Source: Candidatus Aminicenantota bacterium
GTDB lineage: Bacteria > Acidobacteriota > Aminicenantia > UBA2199
NCBI GenBank assembly: GCA_029939015.1
Contig: JAOZTV010000024.1
Span: forward strand, 1-16,980
Direction of reading: 5' to 3'
Length of the DNA stretch: 16,980 nucleotides
Shown: positions 1 to 7,495 of the stretch, piece after piece
Numbering within the stretch: position 1 is the stretch's first letter
How the letters are laid out: each line of letters opens with the position of its first letter
The notes under the pieces: generated by a model
Told to the model about the DNA's origin: nothing
The model's input: only the letters and a program-made list of their open reading frames with translations
Database searches by the model: none
Program-made: the position numbers and the translations under genes

Positions 1-6
1 TTTCAT
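1..6 (-). CDS. 5' start of an unidentified gene, cut by window edge
   Basis: Only the ATG (positions 6-4) and one lysine codon lie inside the window, so no product can be named. The start is supported by a clear SD, AGGAGA at 19-14, seven bases upstream. A TATAAT-type promoter at 34-42 and a terminator further upstream also support it. It is therefore probably the first gene of a new transcription unit downstream of the xerC block. Confidence 0.6.
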
Positions 7-33
7 TTCTCAATCTCCTAAAAATTAAAATTT

Positions 34-42
34 ATTATAACA
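34..42 (-). promoter_or_regulatory. Extended -10 promoter for the left-edge gene
   Basis: On the minus strand this reads TGTTATAAT: a perfect TATAAT preceded by TG one base away, the extended -10 form. No good -35 box is seen at 17 bases. It lies between the terminator of the upstream block and the SD at 19-14, which is where a promoter for the gene starting at position 6 should be. Confidence 0.5.
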
Positions 43-48
43 TATAAT

Positions 49-77
49 TAAAAAAACATTAGGAACTTTTGCTCCTA
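49..77 (-). terminator. Rho-independent terminator after the xerC block
   Basis: On the minus strand the arms TAGGAGC and GTTCCTA (77-60) close a 7-bp stem with one G-U pair on an AAAA loop. After ATG comes a run of seven T (56-50). It lies about 160 bases past the xerC stop and just before the promoter of the next gene. It fits the intrinsic-terminator pattern well and has no T-run on the other strand. Confidence 0.7.
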
Positions 78-235
78 TAAATCAATTAATAAAAAAACCT
101 AACGCATCATCGAGATATTTTGAAAAATTTTTGGACACCAATGACCAATTCCGGTGATTTCATAATATTTATGTGAAAATTTTTGTTCTTCAAATTGTTT
201 TAATATTTTTTTCTGTAATACTTAATAATGCTAAT

Positions 236-1117
236 CTAACTTCTCGGATGAAATTCATTATATGTTTTTAACAGGTCTGAGTAGTTTAGACTTGTGTATT
301 TTTCTGTTGTTACTAAATTTGAATGCCCTAATAATTCTTGAATAATTCTTAAATTTGCTCCTCTTTGGAGTAGGTGTGATGCAAAAGAGTGTCTGAAAAG
401 GTGTGGGAATACTTTTTTACCTGAGCCTGTTAATTCTAAGTATAATTTTTCAAGTATCCTTTCAATTGAACGTTCACTTATTTTTGAGCCTTTATAATTT
501 AAAAATATAAATTCTGTTTTATTCCCAAATTTCTTAAATTTTTCTTCCTGATATTTTTCAAGTAAATCCAAAGATCTTTTATTGAAAGGAACTATTCTCT
601 CTTTCTTTCCTTTACCAAGGACTCTTATTAATTTTTCTCTCTTATCAATATCTGAAATTTTTATATTTGCAATTTCTGAGACTCTCAAACCTGTTGCGTA
701 CAGCATTTCAAAAAGAGCCTTATTTCTGATATTTAAAAGCCCTTCCTCTGGTATTTTATCTAAAAAATCACCCATTTCTTTTTCAGTCAATATTTCAGGT
801 AATTTTTTATCTGTTTTAGGTGTTCTTATTCCGTCAAATGGATTTTTATCAACCTTGCCCTTTGATAAAAGAAATGAATAAAAGGAACGAATTGCATATG
901 TTTTTCTAGCAATTGTTGCTTTATTTTTTGTTTTCAAGAAAATATCAGATATAAAATCTCTTATATTATCCTTATTTACCTTTAGTTTGTTTTCTTTAAT
1001 ATATATAAAAAACTGATTAATGTCCTGATAATAGGCTCTTAGGGTATTTGGTGAAAAGAAAAGAACATTTTTTAGATGGTCAATATAGTCATCTAAATCT
1101 TTTCTGTTTTTATCCAT
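236..1117 (-). CDS. xerC: Tyrosine recombinase of the XerC/XerD type
   Basis: Site-specific tyrosine recombinase, 293 aa, the normal size for XerC/XerD, which resolve chromosome dimers at dif by DNA strand exchange. The N-terminal SAM-like core-binding domain covers about residues 5-95. The C-terminal catalytic domain carries the full set of active residues: R145 (GLRVSEIA), K169 (LGKGKKER), H239 and R242 (HLFRHSF), H265 (LLGHSN) and the nucleophile Y274. The start overlaps the end of trmFO by 25 bp and the SD is weak (GAAGAA). The dprA-trmFO-xerC order matches a neighbourhood seen in Firmicutes and other bacteria, which favours XerC/CodV, but XerC and XerD cannot be separated from sequence alone. 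It is the last gene before the terminator at 49-77. No hslVU-codY follows directly. Confidence 0.92.
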   Translation of the reverse strand: MDKNRKDLDDYIDHLKNVLFFSPNTLRAYYQDINQFFIYIKENKLKVNKDNIRDFISDIFLKTKNKATIARKTYAIRSFYSFLLSKGKVDKNPFDGIRTPKTDKKLPEILTEKEMGDFLDKIPEEGLLNIRNKALFEMLYATGLRVSEIANIKISDIDKREKLIRVLGKGKKERIVPFNKRSLDLLEKYQEEKFKKFGNKTEFIFLNYKGSKISERSIERILEKLYLELTGSGKKVFPHLFRHSFASHLLQRGANLRIIQELLGHSNLVTTEKYTSLNYSDLLKTYNEFHPRS

Positions 1118-2427
1118 TTTTTTAATTCTTCAACAGCTCTTTCTGCTCTCATTGTTTTTTTTATTTTTTTTATTTCTTTCTTTTTACCTTTAAATTTTTC
1201 TTTTAATTCAATATCAGGTAATAATCCAAAAGTAAATTTAGTTGGAGTAAAATTTTTCCAGTCTGCAGATGAAATATAACTTAATAAAGAACCGCAGGCG
1301 GTTTCAATAGGAGGATGGGTTATACTCTCATTTAATACTTTTTTTGCAATAAAGATTCCTGTCAAAAGTCCTGAGCTTATGGACTCTACATAGCCTTCAA
1401 CTCCCGATATCTGTCCTGCAAAATATATATTATCGTATTCCAGAGCTTTATTAAAATTATCAATTATTACAGGTGCATTAATATAGGTGTTCTTATGCAT
1501 TCTTCCATATCTTTCAAATCTTGCATTATTCAAACCCGGTAATTTTTGAAATATTCTCTTCTGTTCTCCATATTTTAACCTTGTTTGAAAACCTACTAAT
1601 TGAAAAAAACCTTTTTTTATATCGTCCTGCCTTAATTGGACAACAGCATGAGGTCTTTGCCCTGTTTTAGGGTTAATTAGCCCTACGGGTTTAAGTGGTC
1701 CAAATGAAAGGGATTTCTCCCCTCTTCTTGCTATTTCCTCGACAGGAAGACAGGCTTCAAAAAATTTATCATCTTCAAAATCGTGTAAACTGACTTTCTC
1801 CCCATTTTTCAGGTCGTCAACAAGAGTAAGATACTGTTCTTCATTTAATGGGATATTTAAGAAGTCTGCCTCTCCCTTATCATATCTTGATGCAAAATAT
1901 ACCTCTTCCATATTTATTGTCTCAGCATCAACGATGGGGCTTGTAGCATCAAAAAAGAATAGGTTTCGTCTCTTAGTTATTTTAGTGAGGTTAATTGCCA
2001 ACTCATCGCTTGTAAGAGGGCCTGAAGCAATTATAATAGGGCTGTCAATTTCTGGAATATTTTTTATTTCTTCTTCAATATAGGTGATATTATCTATTTT
2101 CAATATTTCTTCTTTAAGGTGTTTTGCAAGACGATGCCTATCAACTGAAAAACTATTTCCGGCTGGCACCTTAAATTTTTCTGCCTGTTTTAGATAAAAA
2201 GAGTCTAAGACTTCCAACTCTTTTTTTAAAAGTCCAAGTCCTGACGAAATATCCATTGCACCAAGCGAATTTGAACAGACCATTTCTCCGGGATATCCTG
2301 TTTCGTGTATTTCTGTTTTTTTGCCGGGACGCATTTCATATAAATCTACCTTTATTCCTCTTTTGGCTAACTGATATGCAGATTCTACACCTGCAAGCCC
2401 TGCACCAATAATCATCACCTTATCCAT
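1093..2427 (-). CDS. trmFO: TrmFO, folate/FAD tRNA m5U54 methyltransferase
   Basis: Methylenetetrahydrofolate- and FAD-dependent enzyme that makes 5-methyluridine at position 54 of the tRNA T-loop, used instead of SAM-dependent TrmA. It is 444 aa, close to the usual 435-450. The N-terminal dinucleotide fold shows GAGLAG at residues 8-13. Two family cysteines appear at expected places: C51 in EMVCSNSLGA and C226 in FFEACLPVEE. RPHAVVQLRQ and a GVEGYVESISSGLL stretch near the C-terminus are also typical. The start overlaps dprA by 8 bp and has a good SD (AGGAAGG, about 6 bases upstream). It sits directly after dprA; the topA gene that often separates them is absent. GidA/MnmG is related, but the length and the CSNSLG motif are those of TrmFO. 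Confidence 0.95.
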   Translation of the reverse strand: MDKVMIIGAGLAGVESAYQLAKRGIKVDLYEMRPGKKTEIHETGYPGEMVCSNSLGAMDISSGLGLLKKELEVLDSFYLKQAEKFKVPAGNSFSVDRHRLAKHLKEEILKIDNITYIEEEIKNIPEIDSPIIIASGPLTSDELAINLTKITKRRNLFFFDATSPIVDAETINMEEVYFASRYDKGEADFLNIPLNEEQYLTLVDDLKNGEKVSLHDFEDDKFFEACLPVEEIARRGEKSLSFGPLKPVGLINPKTGQRPHAVVQLRQDDIKKGFFQLVGFQTRLKYGEQKRIFQKLPGLNNARFERYGRMHKNTYINAPVIIDNFNKALEYDNIYFAGQISGVEGYVESISSGLLTGIFIAKKVLNESITHPPIETACGSLLSYISSADWKNFTPTKFTFGLLPDIELKEKFKGKKKEIKKIKKTMRAERAVEELKKWIKTEKI

Positions 2428-3505
2428 CTATTACCTTCCTATATCCTTGCTCCATTTCAATTAGAACACCTTTTAGTACAAGTCCCATTAAAATAGATAT
2501 TACCTCTGGAACATTAAAAACACTCTTCTCCACAAAATAATCTACACTTTTTACACCACTATCACCAATTAAGTCAAGTAGATTTTTTTCTTTTTTTGTT
2601 AATATTATATTTACAGGTTTTTGCTTTTCAAGACTAATTCCAAATTCTTCTAAAATATCTGCACTATTCTCAATTAATTTTGCTCCCTGTTTAATAAGGT
2701 AATTTGGTCCAAAACTTAGGGGAGAATAAATATGCCCGGGAATTGTAAAAACATCTCTATTTTGTTCAAGTGCAACCCTTGCTGTAATAAGTGAACCACT
2801 CTTTATAGTTGCCTGCACGACTAAAACTGCCTTTGATATGCCTGATATTATCCTGTTTCTAATCGGGAAATAAAAAGGTCTTGGTATAACATCTAATGGA
2901 AACTCAGAAATAAGACAACCGTTTTGCTCTATTTGGGGAAATAAAGAAGAATTACCTGCAGGATATAGATGAAGCAGACCTCCAGCATTAACGCCAATAG
3001 TTTTTCCTCCATTATTTAATGTAATTTTATGTGCAAGTGAGTCAATACCATTTGCCATACCTGAAACAGTAATCAATCCACCCCTGCAAAGATCAGGAAT
3101 TATAGTGTTTAAAACATCTCTTCCATAAGAGTTATTATTTCTTGAACCAACAATAGCAAGTTTATTTTCAACATTTAAACAAGAAAGGTCTCCTTTGACA
3201 TATAAAAATTCTGGAAAATCATAAATCTCTTTTAATAAACTTGGATAATTATCATTTTCTGTATCAATAATTAATATACCTGATTTTTCTCCCTTCTCGA
3301 TTTCTTCAGTTGCAATTATTTTATAATCATAATAAATACTGTTTATTTCTTCATTTGTGAAACCAAATCCTGTCAAAACAGTTTTAGGTAATTTATAAAC
3401 CGAAGATATTTTATAACCGGCTTTTTCTACTTTTCGTCTTGCTTTATGATTATAAAATGTTACTAAAAAAGATGCAAATTTTTTTAAAAACGCCTCATCT
3501 AACAT
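2420..3505 (-). CDS. dprA: DprA, DNA-processing protein (RecA loader)
   Basis: DprA/Smf binds incoming single-stranded DNA in natural transformation and loads RecA. It is also widespread in bacteria not known to be competent. The protein has 361 aa. The Rossmann-like core is intact: GSR at 120-122, SGMANGID at 148-155, an EFP motif near 201, FPIRNRII at 213-220 and SGSLITA at 236-242, then the VFTIPG segment. The N-terminus (1-75) is a short helical region where other DprAs carry a SAM/HhH domain. Residues about 300-361 look like the C-terminal winged helix (DML1-like). The start overlaps the Usp gene by 11 bp with no clear SD, so translational coupling is likely. No com genes are visible in this window. 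Confidence 0.93.
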   Translation of the reverse strand: MLDEAFLKKFASFLVTFYNHKARRKVEKAGYKISSVYKLPKTVLTGFGFTNEEINSIYYDYKIIATEEIEKGEKSGILIIDTENDNYPSLLKEIYDFPEFLYVKGDLSCLNVENKLAIVGSRNNNSYGRDVLNTIIPDLCRGGLITVSGMANGIDSLAHKITLNNGGKTIGVNAGGLLHLYPAGNSSLFPQIEQNGCLISEFPLDVIPRPFYFPIRNRIISGISKAVLVVQATIKSGSLITARVALEQNRDVFTIPGHIYSPLSFGPNYLIKQGAKLIENSADILEEFGISLEKQKPVNIILTKKEKNLLDLIGDSGVKSVDYFVEKSVFNVPEVISILMGLVLKGVLIEMEQGYRKVIDG

Positions 3506-4406
3506 ACTTATAAGGTGGAATAATTAAAACCGGGATTTTTGAGTGCATTAGTACTTTCTCAGTTATACTCCCAAGTAATAGACGTTCAGCTCCAACTTTC
3601 TGATTTGCTGCCATAATTATCAAATCAAATTTACCTTTTTTTGAAATTTCAATTATCTTCTGAGCCGGTTCACCCATATCATATATAGTGTCCTTTATTT
3701 TATAATTTGCATCCTTTGCAATTTTTGTAATTTTTGTATTAATTGTTTCAATTAATTTATCCCTTTTCAAAACAGGGACCCTATAGTTAAAAAACTCTGA
3801 AATATGTGCAGTATATAAATCTGCCCCAAATTGTTCAGCAAATGACAGGGAATAATTTAATTCTGCCAAAGACAGTTCTCCAAAATCTATTGGACATAGT
3901 ATTTTTTTTATATTAACATTCTGCTTTTTTGAATTTACAACAAAGACAGGAATATTAGAATTTCTAATTAATCTTGAAGTTGTAGAACCAATTAGTAAAT
4001 CACTAATTTCAGATATTCCTCTTTTTCCTACAAATAAAACATCTGCCTCATTTTTCTTTATATATTTGAAAATTTCTTCACTTTCAATACCCTGCTCAAC
4101 TGTTACATCAAAATCCAATTCAAGAGAATCGCAATATTTTTTTACTTTTATAAGAGATTTGTCAAGTGAATCCTTAATTTCAGCAAAATAATCATCAGTG
4201 GAAAAAAATGCTCTTTCATAAACCCATTCCGATATTTTTGGTAATACAAAGATTGAATAATTTTTTAAAGTGGCTTTTCCCTTTGATAATTTTTTATTAA
4301 AAAACTTTATATACGGGACACATACCTTGCTTTCTTTTGACAAATCTGTAGCCCAGACTATTTCTTTAATTTGTTCTAATACTTTTTTTTTCATATTATT
4401 TACCAT
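3495..4406 (-). CDS. Tandem-domain universal stress protein (UspA family)
   Basis: 303 aa made of two Usp domains, about residues 12-158 and 165-298. Domain 1 has an intact ATP-binding signature G-x2-G-x9-G-S/T (G127, G130, G140-S141). Domain 2 keeps GSITEKV (279-285), but the first two glycines are A266 and Q269, so its nucleotide site looks degenerate. Tandem Usp proteins act as intramolecular dimers in stress and energy sensing; the target here is unknown. The chosen ATG (4406) has AAGG only 3 bases upstream and overlaps the HU gene by 11 bp. The second in-frame ATG (4394, MKKKVLEQ) would start 1 base after the HU stop and is a fair alternative. Its place between HU and dprA inside a DNA-metabolism block is unusual. 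Confidence 0.88.
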   Translation of the reverse strand: MVNNMKKKVLEQIKEIVWATDLSKESKVCVPYIKFFNKKLSKGKATLKNYSIFVLPKISEWVYERAFFSTDDYFAEIKDSLDKSLIKVKKYCDSLELDFDVTVEQGIESEEIFKYIKKNEADVLFVGKRGISEISDLLIGSTTSRLIRNSNIPVFVVNSKKQNVNIKKILCPIDFGELSLAELNYSLSFAEQFGADLYTAHISEFFNYRVPVLKRDKLIETINTKITKIAKDANYKIKDTIYDMGEPAQKIIEISKKGKFDLIIMAANQKVGAERLLLGSITEKVLMHSKIPVLIIPPYKYVR

Positions 4407-4674
4407 CTACCTTAGTTTTTAGACTTATTGCAGGAAAGAATTTTACTATTTTCTGAGGCTTTATATCCATTCTTTTATTTGTTCCAGGATGAATAACCGA
4501 TTTTTTCTCTCTCTTTACAACCTTAAATGTTCCAAAGCTCGAAAGCACAATTTTTTTTTCTTCATCAAGTGTTTCACCAATAACTTCTATCAGCAAATCA
4601 ATATAATTTCTGACTTCAAATTTTTTAAAATTTGTCTTTAATGCTATTTTTTCAGTAAGTTCTCTTTTATTCAT
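4396..4674 (-). CDS. HU/IHF-family nucleoid DNA-bending protein
   Basis: A 92-aa histone-like protein of the HU/IHF family, which forms dimers that bend DNA. The N-terminal helical part (MNKRELTEKIALKT) and the GTFKV beta segment (SSFGTFKVVKRE) are typical. The beta-arm region has HPGTNKRM where HU has the RNPKTGE-type turn, so the intercalating proline is kept. The C-terminus FFPAISLKTKV corresponds to FKAGKALKDAV. The start was set at 4674 and not at an upstream in-frame ATG (4719), because AGGAGA lies 6 bases before 4674 and the extra 15 residues (MTFFFQCG...) resemble no HU N-terminus. It overlaps the Usp gene by 11 bp and starts 63 bases after dnaB, probably from its own promoter. HU and IHF subunits cannot be told apart with certainty. 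Confidence 0.9.
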   Translation of the reverse strand: MNKRELTEKIALKTNFKKFEVRNYIDLLIEVIGETLDEEKKIVLSSFGTFKVVKREKKSVIHPGTNKRMDIKPQKIVKFFPAISLKTKVDGK

Positions 4675-4690
4675 TTCATCTCCTATAAGT

Positions 4691-4719
4691 CGAATACCAC
4701 ATTGGAAAAAAAAAGTCAA
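4691..4719 (-). promoter_or_regulatory. Candidate promoter for HU-usp-dprA-trmFO-xerC
   Basis: On the minus strand TTGACT (4719-4714) is followed after exactly 17 bases by TATTCG (4696-4691), with a TG one base before the -10 (extended -10). The spacer begins with eight T. It lies in the 63-base gap between dnaB and the HU gene and would give a short leader containing the SD at about 4683-4678. The -10 is a weak match, so this is a prediction. Confidence 0.45.
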
Positions 4720-4737
4720 GGAAAAAATGATAAAATC

Positions 4738-6135
4738 TTAGAAATCGTCGTCTGAATAGTCTGAATACTCAAGATTTGCAAATTTTGTAAACTCACTTAT
4801 ATATGCAAGTTTAATATTTCCGGTTGGACCATTTCTCTGTTTAGCAATAATAACATCTGCCTCACCTGCTCTATCTGTATCTTTATTATACTGTTCTTCT
4901 CTATGTAAAAACATAATTATATCAGCATCCTGTTCAATAGCACCACTCTCTTTTAAATCTGACAATTGATATTTTGGAGCACCTTCTGAGCTACCACCTC
5001 TCTGTTCCGGTGATCTGTTTAACTGTGCAAGTGCAATTACAGGTATTTTTAATTCTTTAGCCATTGCTTTTAAAGATGCAGAGATAATGGCAACTTCCTG
5101 TGCCCTTGAGTCACTACGTCTTAAGTTTTCTCCAGAGACCTTCATCAACTGCAAATAATCTACAAAAACAACATCCAGTCCGCCTTCTCTTTGAAGCCGC
5201 CTTGCCCTGGTCTTCATCTCAATAATTGATAATACAGCAGAATCATCTATAGATATTTTTGATTTTTTAAGCTCGCTTGCGGCAAGGTTTATCTGTTGCC
5301 ATTCAGGACCGGTTAACTTTTTTTTCCCTTGCATTAACTGTCCAAGATTTATATTTGCCCTGAGAGCAAGAAGTCTCATCATAATCTGCATCTCATTCAT
5401 TTCAATTGAAAAAAAGCCTATTCTTTTCTCACTCTTTATCCCCATATTGGCAACAATATTCAAAGCCAAAGCAGTTTTTCCCATTGATGGTCTTGCCGCA
5501 ATAACTATAAGATCGCCTTTTTGAAAACCTCCAGTCATCTTGTCAATCTCAGTAAAACCAGTTACTACCCCGTTACTATTTCCATGTTTTTGAATATTTT
5601 CTATTTGTTCTATGGTTTCTGGTACGATAACTTCAGAAGTGTGAAAACCATCTTTATCCTGAGAATTTGAAATATCTATGAGTTCTTTGTCAAGCTCTGC
5701 AAGAATGGTCTTTGAATCAGCACCCTCTTCTGCACCTCTTTTTACAACATTTGCTGAAGCATAAATAATTTTTCTTAAAGAGGATAATTCAAGTATGGTT
5801 TTTATATACTCGGTAATATCAATGTTTTCAGGGACACCATCTGTAAGGGTTACAATGTCTTCATAACCACCAGCAATTTTCAAATCATTTGTTCTGTCGA
5901 GATGACCTGGAATAGTTACAATATCAGCTGTAATTCCATCATTTACAAGATTATTTATAGCAGCTGCTATTACCTGATGTTTATTTCTGTGAAAATCTGA
6001 TGGGGTAATTAGTGAGAAAACTTCATTTGCATATCTATTATCAATTAACATTGCCCCGAGAACAGCTCTTTCAGCATGTTCATCATAAGGCAGGGACTTC
6101 ATTGATTCAATATGTCTATTATCTTGTGAGTTCAT
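4738..6135 (-). CDS. dnaB: Replicative DNA helicase DnaB
   Basis: The hexameric helicase that unwinds DNA at the replication fork, 465 aa, normal length. The N-terminal DnaB domain begins at DEHAERAVLGAML (18-30). The RecA-like C-terminal domain has Walker A ARPSMGKT (214-221), Walker B around VVFVDYLQLM (about 330-340), a QLNRSPEQR arginine-rich segment and the EQDADIIMFLHRE motif near 405. No intein or frameshift is seen. The rplI-dnaB order is a common bacterial arrangement. The start is less certain: the ATG at 6135 has no SD, and the 12 bases upstream abut a pyrimidine-rich repeat array. The next in-frame ATG (6102, MKSLPYDEH) also lacks an SD. The first is preferred because DnaB proteins usually have a short tail before this helix. 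Confidence 0.95.
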   Translation of the reverse strand: MNSQDNRHIESMKSLPYDEHAERAVLGAMLIDNRYANEVFSLITPSDFHRNKHQVIAAAINNLVNDGITADIVTIPGHLDRTNDLKIAGGYEDIVTLTDGVPENIDITEYIKTILELSSLRKIIYASANVVKRGAEEGADSKTILAELDKELIDISNSQDKDGFHTSEVIVPETIEQIENIQKHGNSNGVVTGFTEIDKMTGGFQKGDLIVIAARPSMGKTALALNIVANMGIKSEKRIGFFSIEMNEMQIMMRLLALRANINLGQLMQGKKKLTGPEWQQINLAASELKKSKISIDDSAVLSIIEMKTRARRLQREGGLDVVFVDYLQLMKVSGENLRRSDSRAQEVAIISASLKAMAKELKIPVIALAQLNRSPEQRGGSSEGAPKYQLSDLKESGAIEQDADIIMFLHREEQYNKDTDRAGEADVIIAKQRNGPTGNIKLAYISEFTKFANLEYSDYSDDDF

Positions 6136-6148
6136 ATTTATAAAAACA

Positions 6149-6250
6149 AGGCAGAGAGGCAGAGAGGCAAGGAGGCAAGGAGAATTATTAAAAATAACAT
6201 TTAAGTTGCTTTTAAGGTATTAACTCTTTGCCTCATTAACTCTTTGCCTT
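6149..6250. repeat. 8-bp-periodic tandem repeat with inverted second arm
   Basis: Four perfect-phase 8-bp units run along the plus strand: AGGCAGAG twice (6149-6164) and AGGCAAGG twice (6165-6180). After about 38 bases the minus strand shows the same period as AGGCAAAG, AGTTAATG, AGGCAAAG, AGTTAATA. On the plus strand that second arm is a 15-bp direct repeat, ATTAACTCTTTGCCT at 6219-6233 and 6235-6249. The two arms are imperfect inverted copies (7 of 8 matches in alternate units), so a long weak hairpin can form. It fills the rplI-dnaB gap and may affect dnaB translation. The composition is unlike that of the surrounding genes. Confidence 0.85.
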
Positions 6251-6264
6251 TTTATATGAAAAAA

Positions 6265-6783
6265 TTAATCTTCTAAATAAACATCTTCACTTCTTACATA
6301 GTTTGATTTTTCAACTTCTGCAAGAGGTGCCATTTCTCCACCTTCTGGAGCAACTTCAATCTTTAATTCAGCAGAAACATCTCTGAATAATCTGACTTTA
6401 CAGGTAAATTGGCCAAGCTTCTTAATTGGCTCAGTTAAATTGAATTTTTTTCTTTCAATATTAATATCAAGTTTTTTCAATTCTTCTTCAATGTCTGATA
6501 TAGTTACAGAACCATAAAGAACACCCTTTTCACCGGCTTTTCTTTCTATCTTAATATTTAATTCTTCAATTTTGTTTTTTTGGTCTTCAGCTGAAAGTTT
6601 TTCTAATTCTCTCTGTTTTCCATATTTATCCATCTTAACTTTTGAAACATCAAGATTATGTTTATTATATCTTACAACCATCTCGTTTGGTAAAAGATAA
6701 TTTCTTGCATAACCTGATTTAACATTAACAACATCACCAAAAAGACCTAAATTATCAATATCTTTGTTTAATATGACCTTCAT
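6265..6783 (-). CDS. rplI: 50S ribosomal protein L9
   Basis: Large-subunit protein L9, which binds 23S rRNA near the L1 stalk and helps keep the reading frame. The N-terminal domain MKVILNKDIDNLGLFGD with VKSGYARNYLLP is diagnostic. A charged connecting helix (about residues 45-75) leads to the C-terminal domain ending near KIEVAPEGG. A further 23 or so mostly acidic residues (EMAPLAEVEK... to VYLED) make it 172 aa against the usual 148-150. The start is placed at 6783 because GAGAGG lies about 6 bases upstream. The longer in-frame start at 6804 would add MSLREDS and lie inside rpsR. One base separates it from the rpsR stop. Confidence 0.95.
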   Translation of the reverse strand: MKVILNKDIDNLGLFGDVVNVKSGYARNYLLPNEMVVRYNKHNLDVSKVKMDKYGKQRELEKLSAEDQKNKIEELNIKIERKAGEKGVLYGSVTISDIEEELKKLDINIERKKFNLTEPIKKLGQFTCKVRLFRDVSAELKIEVAPEGGEMAPLAEVEKSNYVRSEDVYLED

Positions 6784-6784
6784 A

Positions 6785-7054
6785 CTATCCTCTCTTAGGC
6801 TCAATGTACATAATCAATGACATATGTCTTGCTCTTTTAATTGCCTTTGTGATTTGTTTTTGGTGATATGAACAAGCACCTGAAACTCTTGCAGGAAGAA
6901 TTTTACCTGTTTCAAGTAAAAACCTTTCAAGCATTTTATAGTTTTTATAGTCAACAAGTCTAATTCTATCTTTACAATAGATACAATATTTCTTTTTTGA
7001 AAAATAAAACTTCTTTGAAGGCTTATTTTGTGAATAACTCTTAGTTGGTCTCAT
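6785..7054 (-). CDS. rpsR: 30S ribosomal protein S18
   Basis: Small-subunit protein S18 (89 aa), which pairs with S6 on the 16S rRNA platform. Family core: YKNYKMLERFLLETGKILPARVSGACSYHQKQITKAIKRARHMSLI. It is the zinc-type (C+) form: CIYC at 24-27, with a Cys and a His in GACSYHQ. The start ATG has a strong SD, AAGGAGAG. The gene overlaps rpsF by 14 bp. The ssb gene that often lies between rpsF and rpsR is absent. Confidence 0.96.
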   Translation of the reverse strand: MRPTKSYSQNKPSKKFYFSKKKYCIYCKDRIRLVDYKNYKMLERFLLETGKILPARVSGACSYHQKQITKAIKRARHMSLIMYIEPKRG

Positions 7055-7475
7055 TATTTCTCTCCTTCACATTTCTACTATTATCATAGTTGTCTGATTT
7101 TTCAGCGTTACTTTCATGCATTTTTTTCTTTCTCTTATCCGCTTTTTCCCATTTTTTGACAAGCTTATTACTCTTCTTCAATTTATCATCAAGTCTAACA
7201 ACGATAAATCTAATGATTTTTTCATTAAGCTTCATTCTTCTTTCGATTTCTTCGACTACATCTCCGTCCATTTCGGTATTAACAAAAACATAAATACCTT
7301 CTTTGTGTTTTTCAATAGGGTAAACTAATCTTTTTCTGCCCCATTCGTCGAGTTTTTCAATAACTCCACCTTTTTCTTCAATTAATTTTGTGATAGATTC
7401 AGTTACTTTTTTAACTTCATCTTCTGGTAATTCAGGGTTAATTATAAACCCAATGTCATAATTCCTCTTGTCCAT
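7041..7475 (-). CDS. rpsF: 30S ribosomal protein S6
   Basis: Small-subunit protein S6, partner of S18. The ferredoxin-like core is clear: YDIGFIINPELPEDEVKKV at the start, then DEWGRKRLVYPIEKHKEGIYVFVNTE and LNEKIIRFIVVRLD. The protein is 144 aa. The last 45 or so residues are a charged tail rich in Lys, Asn and Glu, longer than the E. coli tail and of no visible domain. The start has a strong SD (AAGGAGG, 5 bases). It heads the rpsF-rpsR-rplI set and probably has its own promoter and an autoregulatory leader in the 87-base gap before it. The 3' end overlaps rpsR by 14 bp. Confidence 0.95.
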   Translation of the reverse strand: MDKRNYDIGFIINPELPEDEVKKVTESITKLIEEKGGVIEKLDEWGRKRLVYPIEKHKEGIYVFVNTEMDGDVVEEIERRMKLNEKIIRFIVVRLDDKLKKSNKLVKKWEKADKRKKKMHESNAEKSDNYDNSRNVKERNNETN

Positions 7476-7495
7476 TTTTCCTCCTTCTGGATACT

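Noticed and set aside
582..881. 99-aa plus-strand open frame
   Set aside because: It lies wholly antisense to the catalytic part of the xerC gene, has no SD, and its protein has the low-complexity look of an antisense frame.
236..1117. Integrase marking a mobile element or phage
   Set aside because: Length, motifs and dprA-trmFO context fit housekeeping XerC/D. No attachment repeats, phage genes or other mobility genes are near. The tRNA-Gln is 8 kb away with no att-like duplication seen.
4675..4719. Longer HU start at 4719
   Set aside because: The added residues do not resemble an HU N-terminus, and they cover the promoter and the SD of the ATG at 4674.
6149..6250. CRISPR array
   Set aside because: Units are 8 bp with no spacers and the second arm is inverted, so it is not a CRISPR.
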